A stretch of 64,000 nucleotides of DNA, taken from positions 62,001 to 126,000 of the forward strand of contig NZ_PUJW01000010.1 in the NCBI RefSeq assembly GCF_011189575.1, read 5' to 3'. The notes beneath the pieces were generated by a model. That model was given only the letters and a program-made list of their open reading frames with translations, had not been told where the DNA came from and searched no databases. Position 1 is the stretch's first letter, and each line of letters opens with the position of its first letter. This DNA comes from Photorhabdus cinerea (GTDB lineage: Bacteria > Pseudomonadota > Gammaproteobacteria > Enterobacterales > Enterobacteriaceae). Shown here one piece after another: positions 1-9,475 of this stretch. Both the position numbers and the translations under genes were made by a program.

Positions 1-86
1 AAACCCGAGAACAAGAAGTTGAAATTAAAAGATTGCGATTATTGGAAATGATAGATTTCAACAGACAACAGCCGATACAGAGATGA
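1..86 (+). CDS. C-terminal tail of an unidentified ORF (partial)
   Basis: The frame starting at base 3 is open from the window edge to a TGA at 84–86. It encodes about 27 residues rich in charged amino acids, ending in FNRQQPIQR, which looks more like a real helical C-terminus than random sequence. The rest lies outside the window, so no family can be given. It abuts a TnpB remnant on the other strand, so it may be mobile-element cargo. It could also be a chance open frame. Confidence 0.25.
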   Translation, partial: TREQEVEIKRLRLLEMIDFNRQQPIQR

Positions 87-102
87 CAAGGCTTCCACTT
101 AC

Positions 103-178
103 TTATTGCTCTTTAATGCTGCGTTTGACTTCCATAGGCTCCAGTCGGAATTTGTAGGCTTTCCGGATGGATAAGCAT
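103..178 (-). pseudogene. tnpB: N-terminal fragment of an IS200/IS605-type TnpB
   Basis: Read on the minus strand, codons just upstream of 103 encode KAYKFRLEP, the characteristic N-terminal strand of IS200/IS605-family TnpB (OrfB) proteins. A stop follows twelve residues later. The ATG at 178–176 is out of frame with this motif. The bases between them contain a tandem ATCC (plus-strand GGATGGAT), so a 4-bp duplication probably caused the frameshift. TnpB is an RNA-guided nuclease associated with these elements, but only its first residues survive. The longer open frame back to 288 shows no further TnpB similarity. Confidence 0.5.
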
Positions 179-313
179 ATTAATTCAGTGCGTCGTATTC
201 CCGCACTATTACAGACCACATGGTGATTTTCAATGCAGAAATATAATATCAACCTCCCAGACATGCCGCCTTTCTTCTGCATGTTCACCTTGTTTTTATG
301 ACGAAATATTCCC

Positions 314-336
314 CTCCCGCCTTATGTCGGCGGGAG
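314..336. repeat. GC-rich hairpin next to the TnpB fragment
   Basis: CTCCCGCC (314–321) and GGCGGGAG (329–336) form a perfect 8-bp stem with a 7-base loop. There is no T-tract on either strand, so a simple intrinsic terminator for plsC is unlikely. The hairpin lies on the 5' side of the TnpB fragment, where IS200/IS605 elements carry the subterminal hairpin their transposase recognises. It may therefore be the left end of the decayed element. A REP-like palindrome is the alternative. Confidence 0.45.
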
Positions 337-375
337 TACCCTTTCGAAGGAAAAGATGGCAAACCAAATAACCTA

Positions 376-1119
376 TTATGGGTACTTATTCTGTTCCTTC
401 ATTATCTCTAATTCCTTATCCAGCTCTTCTATTTTAGCCTTCATCACCTGATGGCAATACTCTGCTAATTCACGCACTTGCTCTTTGGTATATCCAGAGG
501 TATCAATTGGTGGCAGCATTTCAACAATGACAGTACCATTATTCCAGCGATTCAGCTTAATATTGCCATTAGCAATGGAAGAGACACAGACAGGGACAAC
601 AGGAACTCCCGCAGAGATAGCAGCATGGAAAGCACCAGTTTTAAATGGCAGTAAACCCCGGCCACGGCTGCGTGTTCCTTCCGGGAACATCCAGACAGAA
701 ATACGGCGTTTTTGAATCTGTTCCACCACTTGGGTAATAGTACTGTGCGCTTTAGCACGATTAGCACGATCAATCAGAATATTACCTGTCAGCCAATATA
801 GCTGACCAAAAAAGGGGATCAGCACCAGGCTTTTTTTACCCACCGTCACGGTGCTCGGTTGGACCGCATTAGACATGGTTATCATGTCATAGTTGTTTTG
901 GTGGTTGCCAATATAGATACTCGGCCCATAATTCCTGGCTTCGGCAGGAATACGCTCAATTATTTTGATGCCAAATACTTTCGACAATCGACCAAACATA
1001 TGACCAAATACCATGACATGGTGCGGATGACGCGGCCTGAATAAACAGTAAATACCACCCGATACACACACCAAAATCGAAAACAAAATAACAATAATGC
1101 CACGAATAATCGCTAACAT
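376..1119 (-). CDS. plsC: 1-acyl-sn-glycerol-3-phosphate acyltransferase PlsC
   Basis: PlsC acylates position 2 of lysophosphatidic acid to make phosphatidic acid at the inner membrane, the second acylation step of phospholipid synthesis. The 247-residue product has an N-terminal hydrophobic segment (about residues 5–25), the catalytic NHQNNYD motif (H73, D78) and the acceptor-binding FPEGTRSRG motif near residue 145. Length matches E. coli PlsC (245). The frame extends upstream to 1197, but the ATG at 1119 is chosen because GAGG stands five bases before it and the protein then aligns with E. coli PlsC from its first residues. It lies downstream of parC in the same orientation, as in E. coli. 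Confidence 0.95.
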   Translation of the reverse strand: MLAIIRGIIVILFSILVCVSGGIYCLFRPRHPHHVMVFGHMFGRLSKVFGIKIIERIPAEARNYGPSIYIGNHQNNYDMITMSNAVQPSTVTVGKKSLVLIPFFGQLYWLTGNILIDRANRAKAHSTITQVVEQIQKRRISVWMFPEGTRSRGRGLLPFKTGAFHAAISAGVPVVPVCVSSIANGNIKLNRWNNGTVIVEMLPPIDTSGYTKEQVRELAEYCHQVMKAKIEELDKELEIMKEQNKYP

Positions 1120-1277
1120 AGCCGCCTCTTGTTTAACGAGCCTCACCCAGCCCGTTAAGGTTTTATTTAATCCAAATTTAGAGCCCATCCCAATCAAGCT
1201 ATTTTATTTGCCATTCTTTAGTCATAAAGGGCAATAATCAAACTGCCTGTAACAATAACGCCTATTGGGATAAAACG

Positions 1278-3524
1278 TTAAGCAGAAGGTGGTGTATCAA
1301 CCTGAACTCGCTCAATACGTTGCAACCCACGAGGTAGGGATGTTCCCTTACGACCACGTTCTGCACGAAATTTCTGAAGATCTTCAGAGCGCAATATCAG
1401 TTTACGTTTACCAAAGTAAAGTGTAATAGACGATTGTGGTGGTAATATAAACAACCAGCTCAACAACTCATCTCCTGAAGCCGCCTGAACAGAAATTATT
1501 TTATTCCCTTTCCCTTTCGAAAGCTGGGGTAGATCTGCAACCGGGAACATTAACATGCGGCCTGCGCTGGTAATTGCCAGCAGCATATCATCCTGCTGGT
1601 TATTTATTTCCAGCGGCGCCATAACGTTGGCATTTTCTGGCAATGTAATCAGTGCCTTACCTGCCCGGTTTTTAGCAACCAAATCACTAAAAGTACAGAT
1701 AAAACCGTAACCGGCATCAGATGCCATCAGAAACTTCTGCTCATCAGGTGCCATTAATACATGTTCTACCGTTGCTCCTGCCGGCAGAGTCAGTTTCCCC
1801 GTGAGTGGCTCTCCCTGACCTCTGGCAGAAGGTAGATCCCGTGGATCAAGAGAATAACTACGGCCTGTCGTATCAATAAAGACAACCGGCTGATTGCTTT
1901 TACCACGAGCTGCGCCACGGAAGCTGTCTCCTGCTTTGTAATTCAGCCCAGCTGGATCGATATCATGGCCTTTCGCACTGCGCACCCAGCCCATTTCTGA
2001 CAGTACAATTGTCACTGGCTCAGAAGGCGTGATGTCATGCTCACTCATCGCCTTGGCTTCATCACGTTCTCTCATTGGAGAACGACGCTCATCACCGTAA
2101 GTTGCCGCATCAGCAATGATCTCTTTCTTCAGCAATGTGTTTAACTTACGTTCAGAACCCAAAATTGCCTGTAATTTATCACGCTCTTTTGCCAGTTCGT
2201 TCTGCTCGCCGCGGATTTTCATCTCTTCCAGTTTAGCTAAGTGACGCAATTTCAGTTCAAGAATAGCTTCTGTCTGAGTCTCACTTAAACCAAAACGCGC
2301 CATTAACACCGGTTTTGGCTCATCCTCATTACGGATAATATTAATGACTTCATCAATATTGAGGAATGCGATCAATAAGCCTTCCAGCACATGTAAACGC
2401 TTAAGAACTTTTGCCAAACGATGATTCAAGCGCTTACGAACGGTTTCCCGGCGGAATACCAACCATTCGGACAGGATCTCGACTAAACCTTTCACTGTCG
2501 GACGGTTATTCAATCCGATCATATTCAGGTTGACGCGATAACTCTTTTCTAGATCTGTTGTAGCAAACAGATGGTTCATTACCTGTTCCAAATCAACCCG
2601 GTTTGTACGAGGGACAATGACCAGACGAGTTGGGTTTTCATGATCAGATTCATCACGTAAATCATCAACCATTGGCAACTTTTTAGCGCGCATCTGGCTG
2701 GCGATCTGTTCCAATATTTTAGCCCCAGAAACCTGATGCGGTAGCGCAGTGATGACCACATTGCCATCCTCTTTTGACCAAACAGCACGCATCCGTACCG
2801 AACCACGGCCATTTTTATAAATCTTGCGAATATCTTCGTGGGAAGTGATGATCTCTGCTTCAGTAGGATAATCAGGACCTTTGACATGTTCCATCAACTC
2901 ATCAAGGGTACTTTGTGGTTTATCCAACAGCGTTACTAGTGCATCAGCCACTTCACGGGCGTTATGAGGCGGAATATCTGTTGCCATACCCACCGCGATA
3001 CCAGTCGTACCATTGAGCAGAATGTTTGGCAGACGCGCCGGCAGCATTTTCGGTTCCTGCAACGTACCATCAAAGTTTGGTACCCAGTCAACGGTGCCGT
3101 GGCCTAACTCAGTCAGCAGCAATTCTGCATATTTGGACAAACGAGACTCGGTATAACGCATCGCTGCAAAAGATTTAGGATCATCCGGCGCCCCCCAGTT
3201 CCCTTGTCCATCCACCAGTGGATAACGGTAAGAGAATGGCTGCGCCATCAGCACCATAGCTTCATAACAGGCACCGTCACCATGCGGATGGTATTTACCC
3301 AGCACATCCCCCACAGTACGAGCGGACTTCTTAAATTTGGCGGTATTGTTCAGCCCCAGCTCTGACATGGCATAAACAATACGTCGCTGAACCGGTTTCA
3401 AACCGTCACCGATAAAAGGCAGCGCCCTGTCCATGATGACGTACATGGAGTAATTTAGGTAGGCGGTTTCAGTAAATGAGCGAAGCGGCAAACGCTCCAC
3501 ACCATCATGAGTTATCTCACTCAT
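1278..3524 (-). CDS. parC: DNA topoisomerase IV subunit A ParC
   Basis: ParC is the DNA-breaking and rejoining subunit of topoisomerase IV, which decatenates daughter chromosomes. The 748-residue protein has the winged-helix/tower region with catalytic Tyr124 in MRYTESR (Tyr120 in E. coli, which starts four residues shorter), followed by the C-terminal β-pinwheel. The quinolone-determining stretch reads HPHGDGACYEAM. The position equal to E. coli Ser80 is glycine (codon GGT at 3275–3273), while Glu84 of E. coli is kept. parE lies 42 bp upstream on the same strand, so the two subunits are probably co-transcribed. Confidence 0.97.
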   Translation of the reverse strand: MSEITHDGVERLPLRSFTETAYLNYSMYVIMDRALPFIGDGLKPVQRRIVYAMSELGLNNTAKFKKSARTVGDVLGKYHPHGDGACYEAMVLMAQPFSYRYPLVDGQGNWGAPDDPKSFAAMRYTESRLSKYAELLLTELGHGTVDWVPNFDGTLQEPKMLPARLPNILLNGTTGIAVGMATDIPPHNAREVADALVTLLDKPQSTLDELMEHVKGPDYPTEAEIITSHEDIRKIYKNGRGSVRMRAVWSKEDGNVVITALPHQVSGAKILEQIASQMRAKKLPMVDDLRDESDHENPTRLVIVPRTNRVDLEQVMNHLFATTDLEKSYRVNLNMIGLNNRPTVKGLVEILSEWLVFRRETVRKRLNHRLAKVLKRLHVLEGLLIAFLNIDEVINIIRNEDEPKPVLMARFGLSETQTEAILELKLRHLAKLEEMKIRGEQNELAKERDKLQAILGSERKLNTLLKKEIIADAATYGDERRSPMRERDEAKAMSEHDITPSEPVTIVLSEMGWVRSAKGHDIDPAGLNYKAGDSFRGAARGKSNQPVVFIDTTGRSYSLDPRDLPSARGQGEPLTGKLTLPAGATVEHVLMAPDEQKFLMASDAGYGFICTFSDLVAKNRAGKALITLPENANVMAPLEINNQQDDMLLAITSAGRMLMFPVADLPQLSKGKGNKIISVQAASGDELLSWLFILPPQSSITLYFGKRKLILRSEDLQKFRAERGRKGTSLPRGLQRIERVQVDTPPSA

Positions 3525-3566
3525 TCATCATTTCCTCAGAATCTTTTTTGACTATCCCTGTCGGAA

Positions 3567-5462
3567 TTACACTTCAATTTCCACAGTATCACCCTTCTCT
3601 TGCAGCCAATTACGGCGATCTTCTGAACGCTTCTTCGCCAGAAGCATGTCCATCATAGAGACGGTTTCCTGGTAGTTTTCATCATCAATAGTCAACTGCA
3701 CCAGACGACGGGTATTTGGGTCTAATGTCGTTTCACGCAATTGTAGTGGGTTCATCTCCCCCAATCCTTTAAAACGCTGCACGTTAGGTTTACCCCGTTT
3801 GCGGCTCAGGCGATCCAGCACCGCACTCTTTTCTTCTTCATCCAGTGCGTAATACACTTCTTTGCCCAGATCGATACGATATAAAGGTGGCATCGCCATA
3901 TAAACATGGCCATTTTTAACCAATGTTGGAAAGTGACGAACAAACAGCGCACACAGCAGTGTTGCAATATGCAAACCATCTGAGTCTGCATCCGCCAGAA
4001 TACAGATTTTACCATAACGTAACTGGCTGAGATCGCTACTATCCGGGTCGATGCCAATAGCGACTGAGATATCATGGACTTCCTGTGATGCCAATACTTC
4101 ATCAGAAGAGACTTCCCAGGTATTTAGGATTTTCCCTTTCAGTGGCATGATAGCTTGATATTCACGATCGCGAGCCTGTTTTGCAGAACCACCCGCAGAA
4201 TCCCCTTCCACCAGAAACAGTTCAGTGAAATTCAGATCCTGTGATGTACAATCAGCCAATTTTCCTGGCAATGCAGGGCCGCTGGTTAGTTTTTTACGCA
4301 CAACCTTTTTCGCTGCGCGCATTCTGCGCTGTGCACTGGCGATTGCCAATTCAGCCAATTGTTCTGCTTCCTGAACATTCTGGTTTAACCACAAACTGAA
4401 AGCATCTTTGACAACACCAGAAACAAAGGCCGCAGATTGGCGAGAAGATAGACGTTCTTTAGTCTGACCAGCGAATTGCGGGTCCTGCATTTTTACAGAC
4501 AGAACATAAGCACAACGGTCCCAAATATCATCAGCGGAAAGTTTCACTCCGCGCGGCAGGATATTGCGGAATTCACAAAATTCACGCATGGCATCCAGTA
4601 ACCCCTGGCGCAACCCATTTACATGGGTACCACCCTGCATAGTCGGGATCAGGTTGACATAACTTTCAGTCAGCAGTTCTCCCCCTTCCGGCAACCAGAG
4701 CAGCGCCCAGTCAACCGCTTCAGTTTCACCACTGAAAGTACCGACAAAAGGGGCTACCGGTAATGTTATCAGGCCATTAACAGCAGCCATCAGGTAGTCA
4801 GTCAGACCATCGGCATAACACCATTTTTGTTCGGTATCGTTGATTTTGTCCTTAAAAACAATTTCTACTCCCGGACACAAAACCGCTTTTGCTTTCAACA
4901 AATGGGTCAGACGGGAAGCAGAGAAACGTGGGCTGTCAAAGAAACTTTCATCAGGCCAAAAGTGAACACTGGTACCCGTGTTACGTTTACCACAACTGCC
5001 GATCACCGCCAATTCCTGCACTTTATCGCCATTCTCAAACGCTATCTGATAAACCTGACTACTACGGCGGACGTTGACTTCAATCCGTTTGGACAAAGCG
5101 TTAACAACAGAGATCCCCACACCGTGAAGACCACCGGAAAACTGATAGTTTTTATTGGAAAATTTACCACCGGCATGTAAGCGGCTCAGGATCAGTTCAA
5201 CTGCTGAAACCCCTTCTTCCGGATGAATATCAACCGGCATACCACGGCCATCATCAATGACCTCCAGTGACTGATCGCTGTGAAGGATCACCTCAATATG
5301 TTTAGCGTGCCCAGCCAAAGCTTCATCCACGCTGTTATCGATCACTTCCTGAGCCAAATGGTTCGGACGGGTTGTATCAGTGTACATTCCCGGACGACGG
5401 CGAACCGGCTCCAGGCCACTGAGGACTTCAATGGCATCTGCGTTGTAACTAGATTGAGTCAT
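3567..5462 (-). CDS. parE: DNA topoisomerase IV subunit B ParE
   Basis: ParE is the ATPase subunit of topoisomerase IV, the partner of ParC encoded just downstream. The 631-residue protein matches E. coli ParE (630) almost end to end. It has a GHKL ATP-binding domain (VIDNSVDEALAGH, with the conserved Glu/Asn, and DDGRGMP), a transducer domain, a TOPRIM domain (EGDSAGGSA; ADADSDG) and the C-terminal PNVQRFKGLGEMN motif. It starts with MTQSSYNADAIEVL, directly comparable to E. coli. The gene begins the parE–parC pair and follows yqiA by 72 bp. Confidence 0.97.
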   Translation of the reverse strand: MTQSSYNADAIEVLSGLEPVRRRPGMYTDTTRPNHLAQEVIDNSVDEALAGHAKHIEVILHSDQSLEVIDDGRGMPVDIHPEEGVSAVELILSRLHAGGKFSNKNYQFSGGLHGVGISVVNALSKRIEVNVRRSSQVYQIAFENGDKVQELAVIGSCGKRNTGTSVHFWPDESFFDSPRFSASRLTHLLKAKAVLCPGVEIVFKDKINDTEQKWCYADGLTDYLMAAVNGLITLPVAPFVGTFSGETEAVDWALLWLPEGGELLTESYVNLIPTMQGGTHVNGLRQGLLDAMREFCEFRNILPRGVKLSADDIWDRCAYVLSVKMQDPQFAGQTKERLSSRQSAAFVSGVVKDAFSLWLNQNVQEAEQLAELAIASAQRRMRAAKKVVRKKLTSGPALPGKLADCTSQDLNFTELFLVEGDSAGGSAKQARDREYQAIMPLKGKILNTWEVSSDEVLASQEVHDISVAIGIDPDSSDLSQLRYGKICILADADSDGLHIATLLCALFVRHFPTLVKNGHVYMAMPPLYRIDLGKEVYYALDEEEKSAVLDRLSRKRGKPNVQRFKGLGEMNPLQLRETTLDPNTRRLVQLTIDDENYQETVSMMDMLLAKKRSEDRRNWLQEKGDTVEIEV

Positions 5463-5534
5463 GTTGTAATTCTGTTGGTTGCTTCGTGATTAAAGGGCTA
5501 ATCAGTTTTGTATACTGTTGATAATACCAGTCGT

Positions 5535-6143
5535 TTAAACATTTTTGGCAAGTTTTTTCTCGCCATCACTGGAAAACCCAAGAAAATTGATAATTTGCGG
5601 GAAATAGTGTTCAAACCCGATAAAGGCGTGATTACCACCAGATTCAATAGTTTGCTTGCATAATACGAGATAGGCAACGGCCTGACGGTAATCCAACACC
5701 TCATCCCCAGTTTGCTGCAATAACCAGATAAGATCCGGTGATTCCAGCGGTTCAATATGCATAACTTTGAGGTCATGTATATGGCACGGTTCCAAAGTAT
5801 ACCGTTGTTTAGTATAGGGGTTAATATTTTCCCCAAGATAATTCCACAATAGCTCAAACGGGCGAACGGCTGGATTGACAACAACAGCTGGTAAGCTGAA
5901 ACATTGTGAAAGCCATATTGCCAGGTAACCACCGAGGGAAGAACCCACAATACCCAAATCATCCCCGGCATGTTCCATCACCAGATTTTCCAGCAATTCA
6001 GCCGCGTCTTCAGGATAAGGAGGCAACTGAGGCACCAGCATTTCGATTTCGGGATGATGACGATGCAGCCACTCTTTCAAGGCGTTTGCTTTTACCGATT
6101 GTGGAGAACTATTAAAACCATGCAGATAAAGTAATATTGACAT
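5535..6143 (-). CDS. yqiA: YqiA-family esterase
   Basis: YqiA is a small α/β-hydrolase with esterase activity toward acyl-CoA and p-nitrophenyl esters in E. coli. Its physiological substrate is unclear. The 202-residue product shows the oxyanion region LYLHGFNSSP at the N-terminus, the nucleophile elbow GIVGSSLGGY, the late Asp in QTGDEVLDY and the catalytic His in GGNHAF. The frame is open to 6257, but the ATG at 6143 gives the family's N-terminus (MSILLYLHG) and has GAGGGG upstream. It sits between cpdA and parE, as in E. coli. Confidence 0.92.
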   Translation of the reverse strand: MSILLYLHGFNSSPQSVKANALKEWLHRHHPEIEMLVPQLPPYPEDAAELLENLVMEHAGDDLGIVGSSLGGYLAIWLSQCFSLPAVVVNPAVRPFELLWNYLGENINPYTKQRYTLEPCHIHDLKVMHIEPLESPDLIWLLQQTGDEVLDYRQAVAYLVLCKQTIESGGNHAFIGFEHYFPQIINFLGFSSDGEKKLAKNV

Positions 6144-6274
6144 CAGGCAGTGCCCCTCGATTGTGCGTGAACGCCGCAGGTCACTATGCTCCTGTGCAAC
6201 AAGACGCAAACCGTGAAGCTTGGCAGACCAAATAAGCAGAGAGTAACACAGCAGCATGAGGAGACAAACACAAC

Positions 6275-7114
6275 CTAATACCCGTCCGACTCTAAATCAG
6301 GACAAAATTCATTGCTCTCCAGTCTGTAGACCTGAGTTGTCAAACCAAATTCGCCTTTATCGTTAACAGATAGCTCAAGATAACGCCATCCCGGAGCAAC
6401 AGTATCAAGCATAAAATTAGTACAGTGTGGCTTGAACTGCACGCATGTTGATGGTGTTGCCATCATGCGAATACTATTCCAATCAATATCAAGCTCCTGA
6501 TGTATATGCCCACACAGCATTGCCTTAACCCGCGAATACCCTCGCAAATATTGCGCCAGAATATGTGAGTTACGCAAACTATGCTGATCCAACCAAGTAC
6601 AACCTGATGGCAATGGATGATGATGAAGCAGGATCACAGTATAACGTTCAGGATACTCATCCAGACACTTTTTCATCCACTCAAGCTGATATTCCGACAA
6701 CTCTCCGTGAGGAACTCCCTGCACTTGACTGTCAAGCATGAGAAGCTGCCAGTATTTACCGGCCAAAATCTGTTTTGATGGAGAGATGCCCGCAGCCGCC
6801 AATGCATCCACCATAGCGGGTTGATAATCATGATTACCTGGTAACCAGACACAAGGTGCCGGCAAACGGGCAATACCATCAGCAAAATGCTGATAGGCTT
6901 TCAGCGTCTGATCCTGAGCCAAATCACCCGTAGCAACGATCAAATCAATATCAGTATCTTGTGCGAGAATGGCATCCAGTACCGAGTGATAGCTACGATA
7001 AGTATTAATACCCAACAAAGTATCTTCTTTGCCAGCAAAAAGATGCGTATCTGTTATTTGCAATATTTTGGCTGTGGTTCCCTCTACCACAGGCAATTCA
7101 AACAGGCTTTCCAA
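6275..7114 (-). CDS. cpdA: 3',5'-cyclic-AMP phosphodiesterase CpdA
   Basis: CpdA hydrolyses cAMP to AMP and so damps CRP signalling. The 279-residue protein is a class III phosphodiesterase of the calcineurin-like metallophosphoesterase fold. The metal ligands are visible in order: DTH (D22, H24), GDLAQD (D64), GNHD (N94, H95), the LLHHHPLP histidine and CGHIHQE. It starts MESLFELP, aligning with the first residue of E. coli CpdA (275 aa). The neighbour order cpdA–yqiA–parE is kept, but yqiB, which separates nudF and cpdA in E. coli, is missing: only 99 bp lie between nudF and cpdA. Confidence 0.95.
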   Translation of the reverse strand: MESLFELPVVEGTTAKILQITDTHLFAGKEDTLLGINTYRSYHSVLDAILAQDTDIDLIVATGDLAQDQTLKAYQHFADGIARLPAPCVWLPGNHDYQPAMVDALAAAGISPSKQILAGKYWQLLMLDSQVQGVPHGELSEYQLEWMKKCLDEYPERYTVILLHHHPLPSGCTWLDQHSLRNSHILAQYLRGYSRVKAMLCGHIHQELDIDWNSIRMMATPSTCVQFKPHCTNFMLDTVAPGWRYLELSVNDKGEFGLTTQVYRLESNEFCPDLESDGY

Positions 7115-7213
7115 ATGGTTTCCTTGTCCTATAAGTCATTGGCGAACATCATAACTCGTTTTAACACAAGAGATCTGCTGACTGGAACACACTTCCCTTT
7201 TTTAGGTTAAAAA

Positions 7214-7855
7214 TTAGGAATTATCTGAATTCCACTCTCTTTTTAACTTTTCATGGTGCAATGCCAGCCATTGTATTGCAATAACTGAAGCGGCATTATC
7301 AATAATTCCCGCTTCCATCCACTGATAAGCCTGTTCACGGCTGACCACATGCACCCGGATATCTTCATGTTCCCCCGATAATCCATGAATACCGGTAGCC
7401 GTCGTCGCATCCACTTCACCGACCATCACAGAAATACGTTCAGTTGTTCCACCTGGGCTGGAGAGATAACTCAATACAGGTTTACAGCGTTTGACTTCAA
7501 TTCCTGCCTCTTCTATCGCTTCACGACGCACCACATGCTCGACATCTTCACCGTTTTCAATCATACCGGCAACAATTTCCAACAGCCATGGTGTTGCTTT
7601 AGTCTCTATTGCCGGAATTCGTATCTGTTCTATCAGTACAACCTCATCACGGAGTGGATCATAAGGTAACAGAGCACCAGCATGCCCACGTTCAAAAACT
7701 TCGCGGCTGACCTCTTCACTCCAGCCGCCAGCAAACAGACGATGACGGAAGCGGTAATTGGTTAATTTAAAGAACCCTTTGTACAAGCTTTTTTTCGCTA
7801 TAATTTCCACATCCTGTTTATTCAGCATAACTGGCATAGATGGTTTTTTATTCAT
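7214..7855 (-). CDS. nudF: ADP-ribose pyrophosphatase NudF
   Basis: NudF hydrolyses ADP-ribose and related ADP-sugars to AMP and ribose 5-phosphate. The 213-residue protein carries a complete Nudix box beginning GMIENGEDVEHVVRREAIEE, with the catalytic REXXEE core. The C-terminal QAYQWMEAGIIDNAASV region is typical of the NudF subgroup. The first ATG is used. Internal ATGs at residues 7 and 10 are possible because E. coli NudF (209 aa) has a variable N-terminus. It is divergent from tolC across a 217-bp promoter region, the same arrangement as in E. coli. Confidence 0.93.
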   Translation of the reverse strand: MNKKPSMPVMLNKQDVEIIAKKSLYKGFFKLTNYRFRHRLFAGGWSEEVSREVFERGHAGALLPYDPLRDEVVLIEQIRIPAIETKATPWLLEIVAGMIENGEDVEHVVRREAIEEAGIEVKRCKPVLSYLSSPGGTTERISVMVGEVDATTATGIHGLSGEHEDIRVHVVSREQAYQWMEAGIIDNAASVIAIQWLALHHEKLKREWNSDNS

Positions 7856-8072
7856 GAAATTCTCCTGATATACTTCCTTATTTGCTAGCCACTAAATGAT
7901 ATTAATCAAGCAGAGTTAAAAAATTCACCTTTTGGTGGTGTAAAGTTAAGCTAAATTAAGGCAATATGGCACAAATGGCTACCTTCGACTGATAGCATAC
8001 TCTGCTAGAATCAGTGATATTTCGTTTTTCATCAAGGCAACAAGCAAAATAGCTGCACAACAAGGAATGCAA

Positions 8073-9449
8073 ATGAAGAAACTGCTCTCCCTTTTAATCG
8101 CTATGAGCCTAGCGGGATTTAGCTCAGTCAGTCAGGCTGAAGATCTTTTGCAGGTTTATAAGCAAGCAAAAGAAAGTAACCCTGAGCTACGTAAATCAAT
8201 GGCTGAACGTAATGCAGCTTTTGAAAAAATTAATGAATCCCGTAGTCCATTATTACCTCAACTGGGATTAAATACGGGATATACCTATAACAGCGGTTAC
8301 CGCGATAAACGTGACACAGAAAGCAATACATTGAGTGCGACACTTAAGTTGACTCAAACCATTTTTGATATGTCTAAATGGCGCCAGTTGAACTTACAAG
8401 AAAAAACGGCGGGTATTGCTGATGTTACCTACCAAAGCAGTGAACAAAAACTGATTCTGGATAGTGCAACAGCTTACTTCAAGGTACTACGTACTATTGA
8501 TTCCCTCTCTTATATTGAAGCTCAGAAAGCGGCAATTTACCGTCAGTTGGATCAAACCACTCAACGTTTTAATGTCGGTCTGGTCGCCATTACTGATGTC
8601 CAAAACGCCCGTGCTAACTACGATAGAGTATTGGCTGATGAAGTTGTCGGTCGTAATGAGTTGGACAATGCATTGGAGGCACTGCGTCAAGTAACTGGTA
8701 CTTATTACCCTCAGTTAGCCTCGCTGAATATTGATCGTTTCAAAACACAAAAACCAGAAGCGGTGGATATTCTGCTAAAGGAGGCAGAAAAACGTAACCT
8801 CAGCCTGCTATCAGCTCGTTTAGGCCAAGATCTGGCTCGTGAGAAAATCAAAGTGGAGCAATCCGGTCATATGCCAACCATTGAGCTAGGCGCCTCTACC
8901 GGCGTTTCAAACAGCCAATTTCATGGCGCAAACAGAGCAAAAAATGACTATAGCGGCGAAAACAGCGTTGGTCTGACACTCAGCCTACCAATTTACAGCG
9001 GTGGAGCAACCAGTTCCCGCGTTGAGCAGGCACAATACGGTTTTGTCAGCGCCAGCGAACAACTAGAAAACATCTATCGTAATGTTGTACAGGTTGTCCG
9101 TTCCTCTTTTAACAACATATCTGCCTCTATCAGTAGTATCAACGCCTTCAAGCAAGTCGTTGTTTCTGCACAAAGCTCACTGGATGCAATGGAAGCAGGT
9201 TATCAGGTCGGTACTCGTACTATTGTTGATGTGTTGGATGCAACGACAAAATTATATGATGCCAAGCAAAAGCTATCCAATGCTCGCTATGATTATCTGA
9301 TTAATCAACTGAATATTCAGCATGCCCTTGGTACGCTAAATGAGAATGACTTAGCAGCCCTGAATAATACGTTGGGTAAACAGATCTCAACCTCAGCCAA
9401 CAATATTGTTCAAGAAACGGTAGCACCAGTAACATCTGGCCGTAACTGA
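8073..9449 (+). CDS. tolC: outer-membrane efflux channel TolC
   Basis: TolC forms the trimeric outer-membrane exit duct shared by drug efflux pumps and type I secretion systems. The 458-residue precursor starts with a signal peptide (MKKLLSLLIAMSLAGFSS…SQAE, cleavage near residue 24). It then shows the two-fold repeated outer-membrane-factor structure: RSPLLPQLGLNTGYTY in the first repeat and VGLTLSLPIYSGG with GTRTIVDVLDATT in the second. An ATG six bases upstream (8067) is less likely because AAGGA touches it directly, whereas it is well spaced for 8073. The C-terminal tail is shorter than in E. coli TolC. An intrinsic terminator follows. Confidence 0.96.
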   Translation: MKKLLSLLIAMSLAGFSSVSQAEDLLQVYKQAKESNPELRKSMAERNAAFEKINESRSPLLPQLGLNTGYTYNSGYRDKRDTESNTLSATLKLTQTIFDMSKWRQLNLQEKTAGIADVTYQSSEQKLILDSATAYFKVLRTIDSLSYIEAQKAAIYRQLDQTTQRFNVGLVAITDVQNARANYDRVLADEVVGRNELDNALEALRQVTGTYYPQLASLNIDRFKTQKPEAVDILLKEAEKRNLSLLSARLGQDLAREKIKVEQSGHMPTIELGASTGVSNSQFHGANRAKNDYSGENSVGLTLSLPIYSGGATSSRVEQAQYGFVSASEQLENIYRNVVQVVRSSFNNISASISSINAFKQVVVSAQSSLDAMEAGYQVGTRTIVDVLDATTKLYDAKQKLSNARYDYLINQLNIQHALGTLNENDLAALNNTLGKQISTSANNIVQETVAPVTSGRN

Positions 9450-9475
9450 TTCAGTCATTCATCTTTAATAATAAA

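Noticed and set aside
5498..5971. 157-codon minus-strand ORF overlapping yqiA
   Set aside because: Shadow frame of yqiA with no independent motifs. yqiA has all catalytic segments.
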